From contig WBVU01000005.1 in NCBI GenBank assembly GCA_009192285.1, forward strand, positions 62,001 through 126,000: 64,000 nt of DNA. Reading direction: 5' to 3'. The position numbers and the translations under genes are program-made. The notes under the pieces are model-generated. The model ran no database searches. It saw only the letters and a list, made by a program, of their open reading frames with translations, and was not told the origin of the DNA. The stretch is from Morchella semilibera (Eukaryota; Ascomycota; Pezizomycetes; Pezizales; Morchellaceae). Positions 45,509-55,489 of this stretch are shown here, in pieces. How positions within the stretch are numbered: the first letter of the stretch is position 1; every line of letters starts with the position of its first letter.

Positions 45509-46421
45509 TAATTGGAGGTGGAATATGTTCAAATTAACATGCACCAGCGATCGCTCACCAGCCCCCGGGCACTTGTACCACCAACCACCAATGTAGGTGC
45601 GCGGCGGAGGGGCAAAAGCAAGCGGGATAAGAACACAGGCCGCGAGAGTCCCAGCGCAGAAGTGAAGAAAAGCGTTTGGCTACATGTACCTATCCTGCAA
45701 TTGATCTATTCATCGGGGGTACACACACGCTGCAGGCTGGAGTACGTGAAAAGGGGTTTATGAATGAAAGATAACTGTGTGGAGGTTGTGATGAATGCAC
45801 GATTCAATAGTCCTAACGAAACAAAACTTATTCCTAGAACCAATGAAGATTGTGTGATGGTGATGCAAACAACAGGAAGAGAAGCTAGCGAAACGGATCC
45901 TGCCAAGCTGACAACGTGCTGCTAACTAGGCGCTAGGCGCTCACACTATCGCTTGCTTATCTAGCCGCCCAGCGCCAAGACCAGCCTACTAATATATCCC
46001 TGACCAGGCTCCCCACAACACCCCACACCACCTTTGCCCGCCGTGAGTCTTAGCGCGGCATGTTGATATGAGTTTTTGTGGTATCTATTTTGCGGGTCGA
46101 TAATTGTAGGGCAAACCCAATTTGCAGTCACTTGCGAGAATTTTTGCACCCGCGCGCGTGAGCGGACCCGATCGAAATTCAAGCTTCACACCCCCGCGCT
46201 CGCGAGGTGGCCCACTGCTAGTACTTGGGTATTTAAACACCCACACCAACCCTTTTATCGGTGGTTTTCTTTTAATCTTTTACATAAAACGGACGGACGG
46301 ACAATATCTGATTGTTTATTGTGTTCTCACAACTAATACACTTCACACCACGGAAGGCGAAACGTATTTTTGCGACAATAAGTAACGGGCGCGCGATATT
46401 CGAAGAGATCTTGCTGTGAAG

Positions 46422-46841
46422 ATGTCGGCTCCTAACCTCGGTAGCATTGCGAACGATTTACAGTCTATATCGAGGAATTTCTCAAGCTTATGTCTGGAAC
46501 TAAGCAAGCTGGAGAGCTTGCCGTCGGTGGAATTGCTTACACAAATAAAGATTTTGAATGACTCCATTGGCGCCAAAGAAGAGATCCGAAAGGTTGCCGA
46601 TTCTGTGAAGGCCATTGAGGAGAAGTTGGATAGGCGGTTGGATGCGTTAATTGCAGACGTGAAGGCAGTCAAGGGTAGTGTTGAGTCGTTGCAGAATCGT
46701 TTGAGCGGTGTGGAGAAAGCTCACGCGGCGCAGAAAATTCAGACAACGACTGATGCACGTGTTTCTGCAGTGTATTTTTCCTTTATGTTTCTGTTCATAT
46801 ACACACTATGTAGTGTTTTGCTGATATATATGTGTTTATAG
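46422..46841 (+). CDS. small coiled-coil protein with C-terminal membrane anchor
   Basis: Open frame of 139 aa from ATG (46422) to TAG. Residues about 10-100 have strong heptad spacing (LGSIANDLQSISRNFSSL, then IRKVADSVKAIEEKLDRRL, then VKAVKGSVESLQNRLSGVEK). The last 25 residues are a hydrophobic helix (FSFMFLFIYTLCSVLLIYM), so it looks tail-anchored, facing the cytosol. A TATA-like gtatttaaac lies near 46227 upstream, and two 20-30-bp CG-rich phrases occur around 46140-46200. No family is recognised; the design resembles small tail-anchored tethering or regulatory proteins. It lies alone between mobile elements. The clear heptads and anchor make chance unlikely. Confidence 0.6.
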   Translation: MSAPNLGSIANDLQSISRNFSSLCLELSKLESLPSVELLTQIKILNDSIGAKEEIRKVADSVKAIEEKLDRRLDALIADVKAVKGSVESLQNRLSGVEKAHAAQKIQTTTDARVSAVYFSFMFLFIYTLCSVLLIYMCL

Positions 46842-47307
46842 GGAGTATAATTGCTATGCTGGGTATAAGAACTCGAAAAATCCCGGTTATTACGAGCTTG
46901 TTTGTTTTCTGTCGGACGATAATGAGTCTGTTCCGAATTTTCCTTCGGAACTTGATAGTCTAAGTTGTTAGTACTTTGTTATTTCATATGTTATTTTAAG
47001 CTATAGCTAATTTAATCGTGATGTTAAAATAGCAAATGCAGTAAATTATAAGGGCGTTAAAATTGAATTTTCCTGGGAATGAAAGACAGCGGAAAGAGAG
47101 ACTGGAGTAGGTGGTGGCCGTAGCATGAAATCGGGTGGCAGAGTTTTGAGTCTTTTTCACGGTATCTATTTTGATATCATCTATTGTTTCGGAGGGCCCC
47201 ACGAAGTGGGGGGGTGTAGCCCAACATGTGTATCTACTATGATGAATAGAATTTGATGGAGGGAGCGGGGCGACCGGTGGTATTAATACTTTATTTTTGA
47301 GTGAATA

Positions 47308-47577
47308 AAGTCTTTTAGCCATCAACGAATAAAAAATTATTTATTCCCAAGACTTCCAAGACATGCAAGTTGGATGCCAGTAGGATGTGATATAATATTT
47401 TCAACCATAAGACTTGAAGGTAGGCAGGAGATATACTCAATCCTTATGCCTATGATCCCCCTAGTCTCAGAGTACTTGTGAGCCCTTACGCGCGCCAAGG
47501 GGCAAACAGATGCGGCATAGTCTTGGGAATTAATAATTGTTTGTTCGTTGCCTTTCACACCCGCGGCTAAAAGTCTC
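47308..47577. mobile_element. MITE, AAGTCTTTTAGCC termini, TA target
   Basis: 270 bp and the sister of 28076-28324: same ends, same internal phrases (ttcccaagacttccaagaca, gatgtgatataatattttca, gttcgttgcctttcacaccc). TA on both sides. Confidence 0.88.
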
Positions 47578-47722
47578 TAATATCTCTGTTTTCGCTGATT
47601 TCGTTACTTACGTATGTAAATATTAAGGCGGTTGACGTTGTGTTGGTTGCATCCAGAGATTGAATAAAAAAAAACACCTCTGGAGGTGATTATTTTATTA
47701 GGCCCAATCGGTCAACTGAATA

Positions 47723-47896
47723 CAGTCGCAACTCGATATGCCGGATCTCAATACCCCGGATCCCTTGCTGTCCCGTACGAAATCCTCTGGGATTTTTACT
47801 CCTATTACTGCAAAATCAATTTGCTATCCCGGATCTTCTGCTATCCCGTACGAAATCCTTAGAATCTTGGCAATCCGGCATATCGAGTTGCGACTG
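47723..47896. mobile_element. Tigger/pogo-type MITE, second copy
   Basis: 174 bp with ends CAGTCGCAACTCGATATG and CATATCGAGTTGCGACTG, exact complements over at least 25 bp, flanked by TA. It matches 45327-45508 through most of its length. The better end symmetry suggests it is younger than the other copy. Confidence 0.9.
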
Positions 47897-48341
47897 TACT
47901 CTCGTTCCCCACCCAGCGAGTTCACTGCCAATCGAGTCCGGGTGTCTCACTACATCGCAATTGCAGAAAATATGATGGATCACATTGGGCTAGGGTTTTG
48001 GAATATCAAGTTCAACTTGAAGGTGAGCGGTCGCTAGATCTAGAGATTCAAAGTTCTTGCTAACTCATCGCTATAGGAAATATTTTGCATGCCCGTACTC
48101 TACCACCTAAAACTAGAACCTAGACAGCTGGTACTCTATATCTTTCCAGTTCCTGCAATCTTCATAGCCCGGTATCCTGCTTAGAGTGTTCATCCTCGTT
48201 CTTCTCTACTGTACGTACTACCTCAATAGCCATTACACGATGGAAAGAAATCTAGTAGGAACCCAACAAACTAGCGGAGCATACCAAAAAGGTCAGAAAA
48301 AGTTGAGGAATCTAATAGGACAGCGGGATTGATAATACCAG

Positions 48342-49490
48342 CTACTCAATTTCCTCTTTATCCACAAGTTCCATGGGTCCGCTACCTTCAGAAGAATAGT
48401 CTTCGCTCTCTGAGACCTCTGAATTGGAGTTGGCTGATCGGTTCAGGTTGATTTTGGCAAGTTCCGATTCTTTTGCTTTTATTTTTTCTTCATATCCATG
48501 GGCTTTTTCATATTCTGTTGTGACTTCCTCTTGCAATTGAAGGATTGTTTTAAAAACTCGGGATTTTAATCCTTTTTCCAATTTCACTGCCCGTACTTGC
48601 TCTCTTCTTTCTTTCTCACTTGCTGTTAGTGCTTGTACTTTCTCCTCTCTAACCTTCGCTATAGATATCTTTTTCTCAATATCTGCTGCTCTACTGAAAG
48701 CGCCGTCTCGCATCCGCTTCAGCCCCGAAAGTTGTCCTTCAAGTTCGGTATAGGTTGCTTGACTTTGAGCTTCAACAATTCCTCGGATCTCTTTAACACT
48801 TGCAAACGCTCGACCCTGCAAAAGAACTTTCTTGCGTAAACTTTCTTTTCTCTTCTTTCTGTTTTCCTCTTGTTCCAAGGAAACCTGTTTTGAAACCTGA
48901 CGCTGGATATGAGTTGTTGCTAAATAAGACTGTGCAGACTGAAAAAGTCATTCGACCTCATTTAAAACCGTTTCCACATGCTTTAGGGCCCTTGGGGTTT
49001 TTGGATAAGGAATTGATTTGATATTTTGTAGGACTCGCTCCCCTAAACGGTTCAAGGATTTAGGAGTTTCAGGTATTGAAGCAGTCGGATTTGTAGGAAG
49101 TATAGGTAAAGTTGATATAGTTGATATACGAGACTGTATATAGGGAGTAGGATTTGATAGAAAAGAGAGATCTAAAGATGAAGGAGTATTTGAAGTTGTT
49201 GAGCTGGACGGATATAGAGTATCGGCATTGGCAAGACAATCAGAAGAAGAATCATAGTTTGGAAGCCGTTTGAGTACTGATAGTCTATTCAATGGGTAAA
49301 TACCTGTCATTTGAAAGAACTTTTCGATTATTTCAGGTCTAAAAGCCTGTTTCCGAGCCTTTGAGAGAACAGGCCAAAAGTCGTATTTAGACATTCCAAA
49401 TCTCCGAGCAGCAAAGCGTTCTCCTACCGCAAGTTTGAGTCTGTCGTCCATGTTCAAATTGATAGTATCGGAATGGTTTGGTTCTGACAT
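48342..49490 (-). pseudogene. C-terminal part of a pogo/DDE_1 transposase
   Basis: One minus-strand frame runs from ATG 49490 to 48342 with a single in-frame TGA near 48948. The start SEPNHSDTINLNMDDRLKLA, then FWPVLSKARKQAF and TGIYPLNRLSVLKRL are hallmarks of the region after the DDE core in pogo-like transposases (the TGIxPxN motif). A Ser/Thr-rich linker and a long basic coiled coil follow (EQEENRKKRKESLRKK, then KRMRDGAFSRAADIEKKIS), with an acidic end. The DNA-binding and DDE domains are absent. The TGA looks like a C-to-T change at CGA. No TIRs seen. Confidence 0.75.
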
Positions 49491-49635
49491 CTTGGTTCTT
49501 CGCAGTGCTTGCTAGGGTCTTTCAACAACTATTGACGCCTAAGACGTTGAACCAAGACCTCACGTGTGCTGGCTTGCAGGAACTAGCATGCTCAGACTCG
49601 GTTGGCAATGAACTCGCTAGGTGGGGAACGAGGGT

Positions 49636-49773
49636 AGACCAGCTTGCCCATAAACGAGCACGGCCCATCAGCGAGCGTTGCCTGCAATTTTTCCCGTTGC
49701 AACGGATGCTACCCACCAAATTTTGGGTGTACGCTCGTTGAGGGGCTGCGCTCTCTGATGGGCAAGCTGGTCT
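49636..49773. mobile_element. short foldback element, TAGACCAGCTTGCCCAT ends
   Basis: The left end agaccagcttgcccat and right end atgggcaagctggtct are perfect complements. The pairing continues imperfectly inward to about 43 bp per arm, giving a 138-bp near-palindrome flanked by TA. Probably a MITE. Confidence 0.75.
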
Positions 49774-49943
49774 ATTTGCTTACCCCCAAATCAACCGAAC
49801 TCAACCCGGTTTATATAGGTCGGCCTAGATAGCCCATCACTCGTTGAGAGAGTGGGTGTGCCAACTCCGCAAAACCCCGCCCGCCCTCACACAAGAGGCC
49901 GGGCCGGTAGTCCACTCACAGCGCACTCTATCCCGACACAATA

Positions 49944-50078
49944 GAGCGGTGGAGGGTCGGGCGGGAGGCTTGGCTCACGAATGGGAATTCTAACCAAAAG
50001 ATCTGCATCAATTTGCTATTCTAGTAAAAGCTGCCAAGCCTCGCCATACCCTCCCTCTCGCCCGACCCTCCACCGCTC
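49944..50078. mobile_element. MITE, GAGCGGTGGAGGGTCGGGCG ends, TA target
   Basis: About 135 bp. Both ends are exact complements for 20 bp, then share ggcttggc with small gaps. TA on each side. Partial relatives are near 43070-43110 and 43640-43700, which share aaaagatctgcatca. Confidence 0.8.
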
Positions 50079-50159
50079 TACTAGATATTACTAGATGTTG
50101 CGCTGGACATAGACGACTGATTGGTCACGTGGCGCTGACTGATAGAGAGGAGCCTAAAT

Positions 50160-50235
50160 GGAGCGATTTGGCCAATAACCTCTGAAGCTAAATAAGATCA
50201 AAGTTTGGGAAACAGGGATTGGCCAAATCACTCTA
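50160..50235. repeat. short inverted-repeat element, second copy
   Basis: The ends gagcgatttggccaat / attggccaaatcactc match 1680-1804, with a shorter middle. Confidence 0.6.
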
Positions 50236-50296
50236 ATGCCTCATTTTGTTCCTGTTTCCATCAGGATGTGTGTATCATCCCCGGCTAGACATGCTC

Positions 50297-50416
50297 AGGG
50301 CCCGTTTGGCAACAGGCCAAAACGGAGTTTTTACCTTGTAAACTCCGTTTCAACGATCTTTCTGTTAGGCCTTGATGCTTGGAAATTCCATTTTGTCTGG
50401 TTGCCAAACGGGCCCT
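50297..50416. mobile_element. foldback element, AGGGCCCGTTTGGCAAC ends
   Basis: 120 bp with perfect 17-bp inverted ends, AGGGCCCGTTTGGCAAC and GTTGCCAAACGGGCCCT, and a second inner inverted pair (aaacggagttt / aaactccgttt). No clear target duplication. The ends resemble those of small DNA transposons of the hAT or related groups. Confidence 0.8.
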
Positions 50417-50551
50417 AAGTCTTACTCCATTCATTCGAATTCTTGAAATTATGATGCTAGCCTAGGAGTATTGTTCTAATACTCAAATGAGTGTTAGTAT
50501 ATACCCCAATATATAGTGATAGCGCCCTAGTCTAGCTAGGCACAAATCCTT

Positions 50552-50717
50552 TTTCTAAATAGTGATGGGCACGAGACAAGTTATCTCGAGACCTTGCCCC
50601 GAGGCTCTATCAACAACAGGCACTTGTCTCGAGACTTTTGAGACTGGAATGAAAAAATATACAAGACAAGACAAGACCTGTCCAAGTCTTGTCTCGTGCC
50701 CATCACTATTTAGAAAT
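50552..50717. mobile_element. hAT-like MITE with perfect 29-bp inverted repeat
   Basis: 50552-50580 and 50689-50717 are exact complements; the core is tagtgatgggcacgagacaa. The outermost 8 nt (tttctaaa / tttagaaa) may be an 8-bp hAT target duplication that is itself nearly palindromic. Related GCACGAGACAAG debris is at 30390-30680 and 60064-60246. Confidence 0.82.
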
Positions 50718-51139
50718 AAAGGCTTGGTATTATTATCCCTTAGTCTGTCAGTAAATGCTGACCCCCCCAGAAGATGTGCGTTTACTAGCAGATCCCCTTA
50801 TCACATAATAGATCTTCCATATAAATTTCACTCCTCTATTATAGGGTCAACATTGACATGTTTCTTACTCCCAGTATCTTACCCTTGTATATTTGACGGG
50901 ACCCTAATCCAGACTGCAGGTACGCCGTACGCGCACGTCCACAGCCAATCGTCCAGGATCAGGGTTGCCACATTCAGGCATCCAACTACAAATGGGGCGT
51001 CTATTTTTGGCGGCTTTCAGCCAAAGCTCCACACTTACCTACCCCACCATCACATTGACACTCACGATCTACAGTTCTCCCTACACCTCTGACTTTATTA
51101 CGAATATTCAATACAGGAGTGAACAGGGAAGTGGACGCC

Positions 51140-52942
51140 ATGCAGATTCCCAACTCCGACGACGAGATTCAAGTGAGTGAATACGAGGACCACGAGAGCG
51201 GAGCTGGCTGCCAGGCTGGCGTGCCGCTCAACAATTTCGACCGTGGGGAGGAGGCGGTGGCGGTATACCGAGCGGAGGAGGCGGCAGTATATCGAGAGCC
51301 TCCAGTGCCCGAAGGCTCCGGAGGGGCAAGCGCGGCCGACCCAATTGCAAACTCCATGCTCTGGACATGCGACATCTGCGACATAAGCGTCAACATCTTT
51401 ACACGCGACGACCACCTTGCCAGCTGTTCTCACATCCGTGCAGCGAGGATAACGGACGGTGTAGCAAACGTACTGCCAGCGGCAACAGCTCCGCCGGCAT
51501 ATCTGCCTATGTGGCGGTGTGTGATCTGCGATGAGGAGATGTCAATCTTCTTGCGGGAGGATCATGTGGCGGGGAAAGCGCACGCACATATGGTAAGGCA
51601 ACAGATGCGCGAGGAGGGATCTGTGGTGTCTGATGCGTCGGCGGGTGGTGGGCTATATGGTGATCCTGCAGAATCGCAGAGCTCCTTCCCGCGCCTGCAG
51701 ACACCCGAGTTCTATACAGCTTCCTCATCGTACAAGCTGCGCAAGACGTTCTACTGCATCACCTGCGCCGGCGAGTTTAATCTCGCCACTGAGGGGCTAC
51801 ATTCCATCGACAGTCTGACATGGGAGTGCACTCTATGCGTCAGGACACTGCACCACGCAGCCAAGGAGATACATCTACAGAGCGAGGGCCATCTTGCAAT
51901 GCAGAGCTGCCCACGGAACATCCACTGCGAGGTGTGTAACACGAGCTGTTCGCGGGTGGAGTGGGAGACGCATGTGGAGGGCGTGGGGCACCAGGTGGCT
52001 CTAGCAAGGATGGAACTAGAGAAGCAGTATCGGAAAGGGCTGGAACAGATCCAGAGGGGGGAGGCGGCGGCGGCGTTGCCTCGTGGGGTGGCCACTATGA
52101 GCATTAGGGAGGGGGCGGAGGTGACGGCGGAGGTGAAGGAGAAACAGGCCAGGGAGAAGGAAAGGGAGAAAGAGAGGAAGAGGGAGCAGGAGACAGTGAA
52201 TGAGAAGCAGAGGGAGGTGGTGAGAAACAGAGATCCAGGGTGGGATAGAATGTTCAAAATGCACGAGGAAAGGCAAAGGGAGAGGGAGGAGGAGATAGAG
52301 GAAGGGGAACGGAGAGCGAAAGAAAGAAAGCAAGAAGAGGCAAGGGAAAGAGAAAAGCGAAAAGAAGAGGCAAGGGAAAGAAAAAAGCGAAAAGAAAATG
52401 AAAGGCAGAAGGAAAAGCAGAATGGCATCGACCAATGGGCATGCGATGTTTGCCACGAACCCCTCCTTGGTGTCCTCCTAAGCAACCATCGCTTGTGGCA
52501 CTGCAAGGCCACTGTCACGTCCAGTAACCAGCACCACCACCGACAGCCACCACCCACCCCACAGCTACCCTACGAAACCTTCTTTTGCGAAACCTGCGAA
52601 AAGCGATCCGGCCCCACCGGCCGCCCAGGCCACCCCGAAGGCCGGGAGCGCCCCGAAAAGGCCGCCGCGAAAGCCCAAGCCGAAGCCGCCGCGAAAGCAA
52701 AAGCAAAAGCAAAGGAAACAGCCGAGCCGCCCCCGACCCTGTCCGCGCCGGAATCCGCGCCTCGACCCGATTCTGTGGGGCAGGTAAGCTGCGACTCGGA
52801 ATGGGTGACGGTCTCGGGGCAGAAGTTCCACTGCGCGGCGTGTAAGCGGGATGAACAGGTTGAGGGGATAGAGCGGCATTTGAGGGGTAAGGGACATAAG
52901 AGGAACGTCAGGCTGGTCAAGGAGGCACGAATGGGGGGGTGA
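51140..52942 (+). CDS. multi-zinc-finger protein with long charged coiled coil
   Basis: The single open frame gives 600 aa from ATG 51140; the frame runs 7 codons further upstream without ATG. Eight units follow C-x2-C-x11-H, five of them with H-x5-H: CDICDISVNIFTRDDH, CVICDEEMSIFLREDH, CTLCVRTLHHAAKEIH, CEVCNTSCSRVEWETH and CAACKRDEQVEGIERH. Three are degenerate (CITC, CDVC and CETC units). This spacing is like U1/matrin/JAZ-type fingers that bind RNA or DNA. Residues about 295-425 are a continuous Glu/Arg/Lys-rich coiled coil with repeats such as REREEE and EAREREKRKEE. A Lys/Ala-rich stretch (AKAQAEAAAKAKAKAKE) precedes the last finger. A nuclear, nucleic-acid-binding role is likely (inference). 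Near 55-60 YRAEEAAVYREPP is a short internal repeat. Strong as a gene. Confidence 0.82.
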   Translation: MQIPNSDDEIQVSEYEDHESGAGCQAGVPLNNFDRGEEAVAVYRAEEAAVYREPPVPEGSGGASAADPIANSMLWTCDICDISVNIFTRDDHLASCSHIRAARITDGVANVLPAATAPPAYLPMWRCVICDEEMSIFLREDHVAGKAHAHMVRQQMREEGSVVSDASAGGGLYGDPAESQSSFPRLQTPEFYTASSSYKLRKTFYCITCAGEFNLATEGLHSIDSLTWECTLCVRTLHHAAKEIHLQSEGHLAMQSCPRNIHCEVCNTSCSRVEWETHVEGVGHQVALARMELEKQYRKGLEQIQRGEAAAALPRGVATMSIREGAEVTAEVKEKQAREKEREKERKREQETVNEKQREVVRNRDPGWDRMFKMHEERQREREEEIEEGERRAKERKQEEAREREKRKEEARERKKRKENERQKEKQNGIDQWACDVCHEPLLGVLLSNHRLWHCKATVTSSNQHHHRQPPPTPQLPYETFFCETCEKRSGPTGRPGHPEGRERPEKAAAKAQAEAAAKAKAKAKETAEPPPTLSAPESAPRPDSVGQVSCDSEWVTVSGQKFHCAACKRDEQVEGIERHLRGKGHKRNVRLVKEARMGG

Positions 52943-55489
52943 AGATGTGTCTATTTACCGGGTAGGAGTTGCTTTGGTTAAAAGGGGCTAGGGGTGTGAG
53001 AAAGGAAGTTGGATGGTGACTGTTTTTTTTGTTTCTCGTTCTTTCTTTTTTTGAACTCCCAGCAATAGCTTGGTACGGGTCATTCATGGATCATGTATAG
53101 TAGCGCTATCAATTGTTAACCGATTTGCTATAATGGCGGTTGTTGCTTGTTTAAGGAATAAGTGACCATGTCATGAAGACTCAATCTTGGAGCTTCGTAT
53201 CAGGTTTGTTTCGACTTCTAGTAGAGGGTTTCTTTTTTTCACTCAGCTTTCGGCGGTCTTATCTCCATGCCCGGCAACAATCACATTAAATAACCCACCT
53301 TATCATCATGATGTGGTCCAGACAAGAGGGGATGCAACGAAACCTTGGGATCTAGGGGAAGTATTCTGCCGACTCCTCACCTGCCAGGATCCACAGGCGG
53401 TGTTCTTGCTGGCAAAACGTACGGTATAAGGTACCGCCCCCCGACACATGAAGTTTTATATTCTTTTCTCATGTCTTTTTCCCATGTCTTTTCCTCATCT
53501 CCTTTTCCCATGTCTTTATCGCATTTTTCTTATGTCATTTTTGTGTAATTTTTTAGAGAAAGTAGGACGTAGGTACTTGAAATGGAGATGGAGATGGTAA
53601 TGCAGGTATAGATACTGGTGAAGGCAAGAGTTGGAGGCGACTTGTCTCATGAATGGCAATATCACCTAGACTGCCCTTCCCATCCACCACCATCCCATTT
53701 TCATAAGCGGCACAATGCGAGCGCAAGCTGATACTTCCATGTGACTTGGGCGGTTGGGACTGGGGCTTGGGGGAGAAGGGCGGGCTGATTGCTCCTAGTT
53801 ACAACTTTCTAAAGCATCCCCAGACCCGAGCAAGGAAGAAATGAAAAATACACACAATCAAGCAGTGAAGAAAACGATAGGGAAGATAACATACATCATT
53901 ATAGGAAAGATAAATAAGGAAACTCGAGGAACCCTAACCTAAACCTTTTAGATACCGACACAGAAGCCGGGTATATCTTAGCACCCCGACACTCCCCATT
54001 TCCCATGTCGAGGCCTGAGTCGTGGTACCGGACCCTGAAATGTGATATCGGGGACATAATAAACCTTATTTTCCCGTCGTGGTCCAAAATGAACTCCGCC
54101 GGGGGCTGAAAAGAACAGGAAAGTTCCGCTGGAGGCTAAATATCTTTTGTAAATCACCACTGGTATTGATATTGAGTTCAACCCGCTCTAAACGTTCTTT
54201 TTTTCCTCCTTCACTTGAGTTAACCTATAATCCTCACTAAACTACTTAGTAAACTCGTCGAATGAGACCGGTATTCATATGCCGATAAATTCACCGATGC
54301 ATTTCCCGGTGATGCATTCATATACACGTTTACGTACTTAGGCCCGTACCCAGCCCTCCTACCGGAAGGGCTGGAGCATCATTGTTCCGGCTTTTGGTGA
54401 CACCAGAAAGGCTCCTGTCGCGGTCGGAGGGCGTCGGAGCTTTAGTCCCCCGTCAGAGTTCATTTTGGGCAAATAAGCCTCCGGCGGAGTTCATGTGGAC
54501 ATGGGAGGCCTCCTCTTGACCAATCGTACCCGTAAGGCGGGTGTTCTTACCTGCCGAAATATCCAAAGGCTTGGCGTGGGTTAGGGCTGCAAAACCCACC
54601 AGAACAATTTCCCTAGAAAGCGGCAGTATGCCAGTTTTGCAAGGGCACATACATATGTACTCGGGTCAGGCAAATAGAACCTGAACATAAAAACGCGCTA
54701 GCAGGGGTCAAAGTGGTTGTTACCAGAAAAACGATGTTCAGGTTCTTCTTGCCTGACCCGAGTACCTACCTACACCATATCGCGCCTACAGGTTATGCAT
54801 ATCAAGCCCTCCGGGAGCCACCTAGACACCCCGGACGAGTGGAAGTCAAGATTTCAACTCCGGTGTGGAGTCGATATGCTTCCCGGGAGCGCTCAAATGC
54901 CATTACTGGTTGTATAAATTACATGAAACCTTTGCTGCCCTCTGGACCGGAATAGTAGACTTCAGATTCTGATCGGTACAAGCACAGATAGAAGGCTTGG
55001 CATTTATTTCAGGTGGCGTTTCACGCGCTATCACTCGATGTGGGTCGCCCTCCTTTATACATCTATGCAACGTGAAGATTATGACATCCTCCATGTCTTC
55101 CCCACATCCCTCGACAACATCTCAGACAACAAGAGCCCAGTCCCCCCCTATCAACCGTTGCCTTCCATCCCCACCCCCGAGTGCACCTGCATATATACAC
55201 AATTCAACTGTTGCCTCTAGATCTTATAGTCGTCCCGGTCAATCGCACATCAGACGACAGCACCATAAATTACAGGGTCAGTAACCTCGCCTACCTCGAC
55301 CTCGCCGATACCCCAAGTTACCAGTTTTGCATAGTATTAGCTAAGAGTTTCATTCATCTAAGGGATAGCAGATTCATTTTATATGGGGACAGAGGGGAAG
55401 TACAGGGATACGTGTATTATTCTAAGAACTCCCGTCCATTAGAGTACACTTGTCCTATCCATTATAGACCCACATCTCAAATAGCCATC
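52943..55489. other. gene-free stretch with repeats
   Basis: It holds a reversed CTCCGAC-repeat piece at about 53935-54150, another near 54330-54490, and the hairpin at 54657-54765. ttttcccatgtc-type imperfect repeats occur at 53465-53545. The plus-strand frame over 55181-55738 is an antisense shadow of the HNH gene. Confidence 0.6.
54657..54765. repeat. 32-bp inverted repeat, small foldback element
   Basis: Left arm 54657-54688 and right arm 54734-54765 pair at 30 of 32 positions (cores gtactcgggtcaggca and tgcctgacccgagtac) around a 45-nt loop. Confidence 0.8.

Larger units (their letters stand above)
42650..46421. other. repeat-rich stretch without a supported gene
   Basis: It holds CTCCGAC-repeat pieces at about 42830-43050 and 43740-44660 and a Tigger-type MITE at 45327-45508. 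It also holds partial copies of the GAGCGGTGGAGGGTCGGGCG-ended element near 43070-43110 and 43640-43700. The open frames here fall in those repeats or are very short. Confidence 0.55.
46842..48341. other. two MITEs, no supported gene
   Basis: It contains the MITEs at 47308-47577 and 47723-47896, listed separately. The rest (46842-47300, 47900-48341) shows no coding pattern. Confidence 0.6.

Noticed and set aside
52585-52845. Antisense and alternate frames over the zinc-finger gene
   Set aside because: Shadows of the Lys/Ala- and Glu/Arg-rich coding region.
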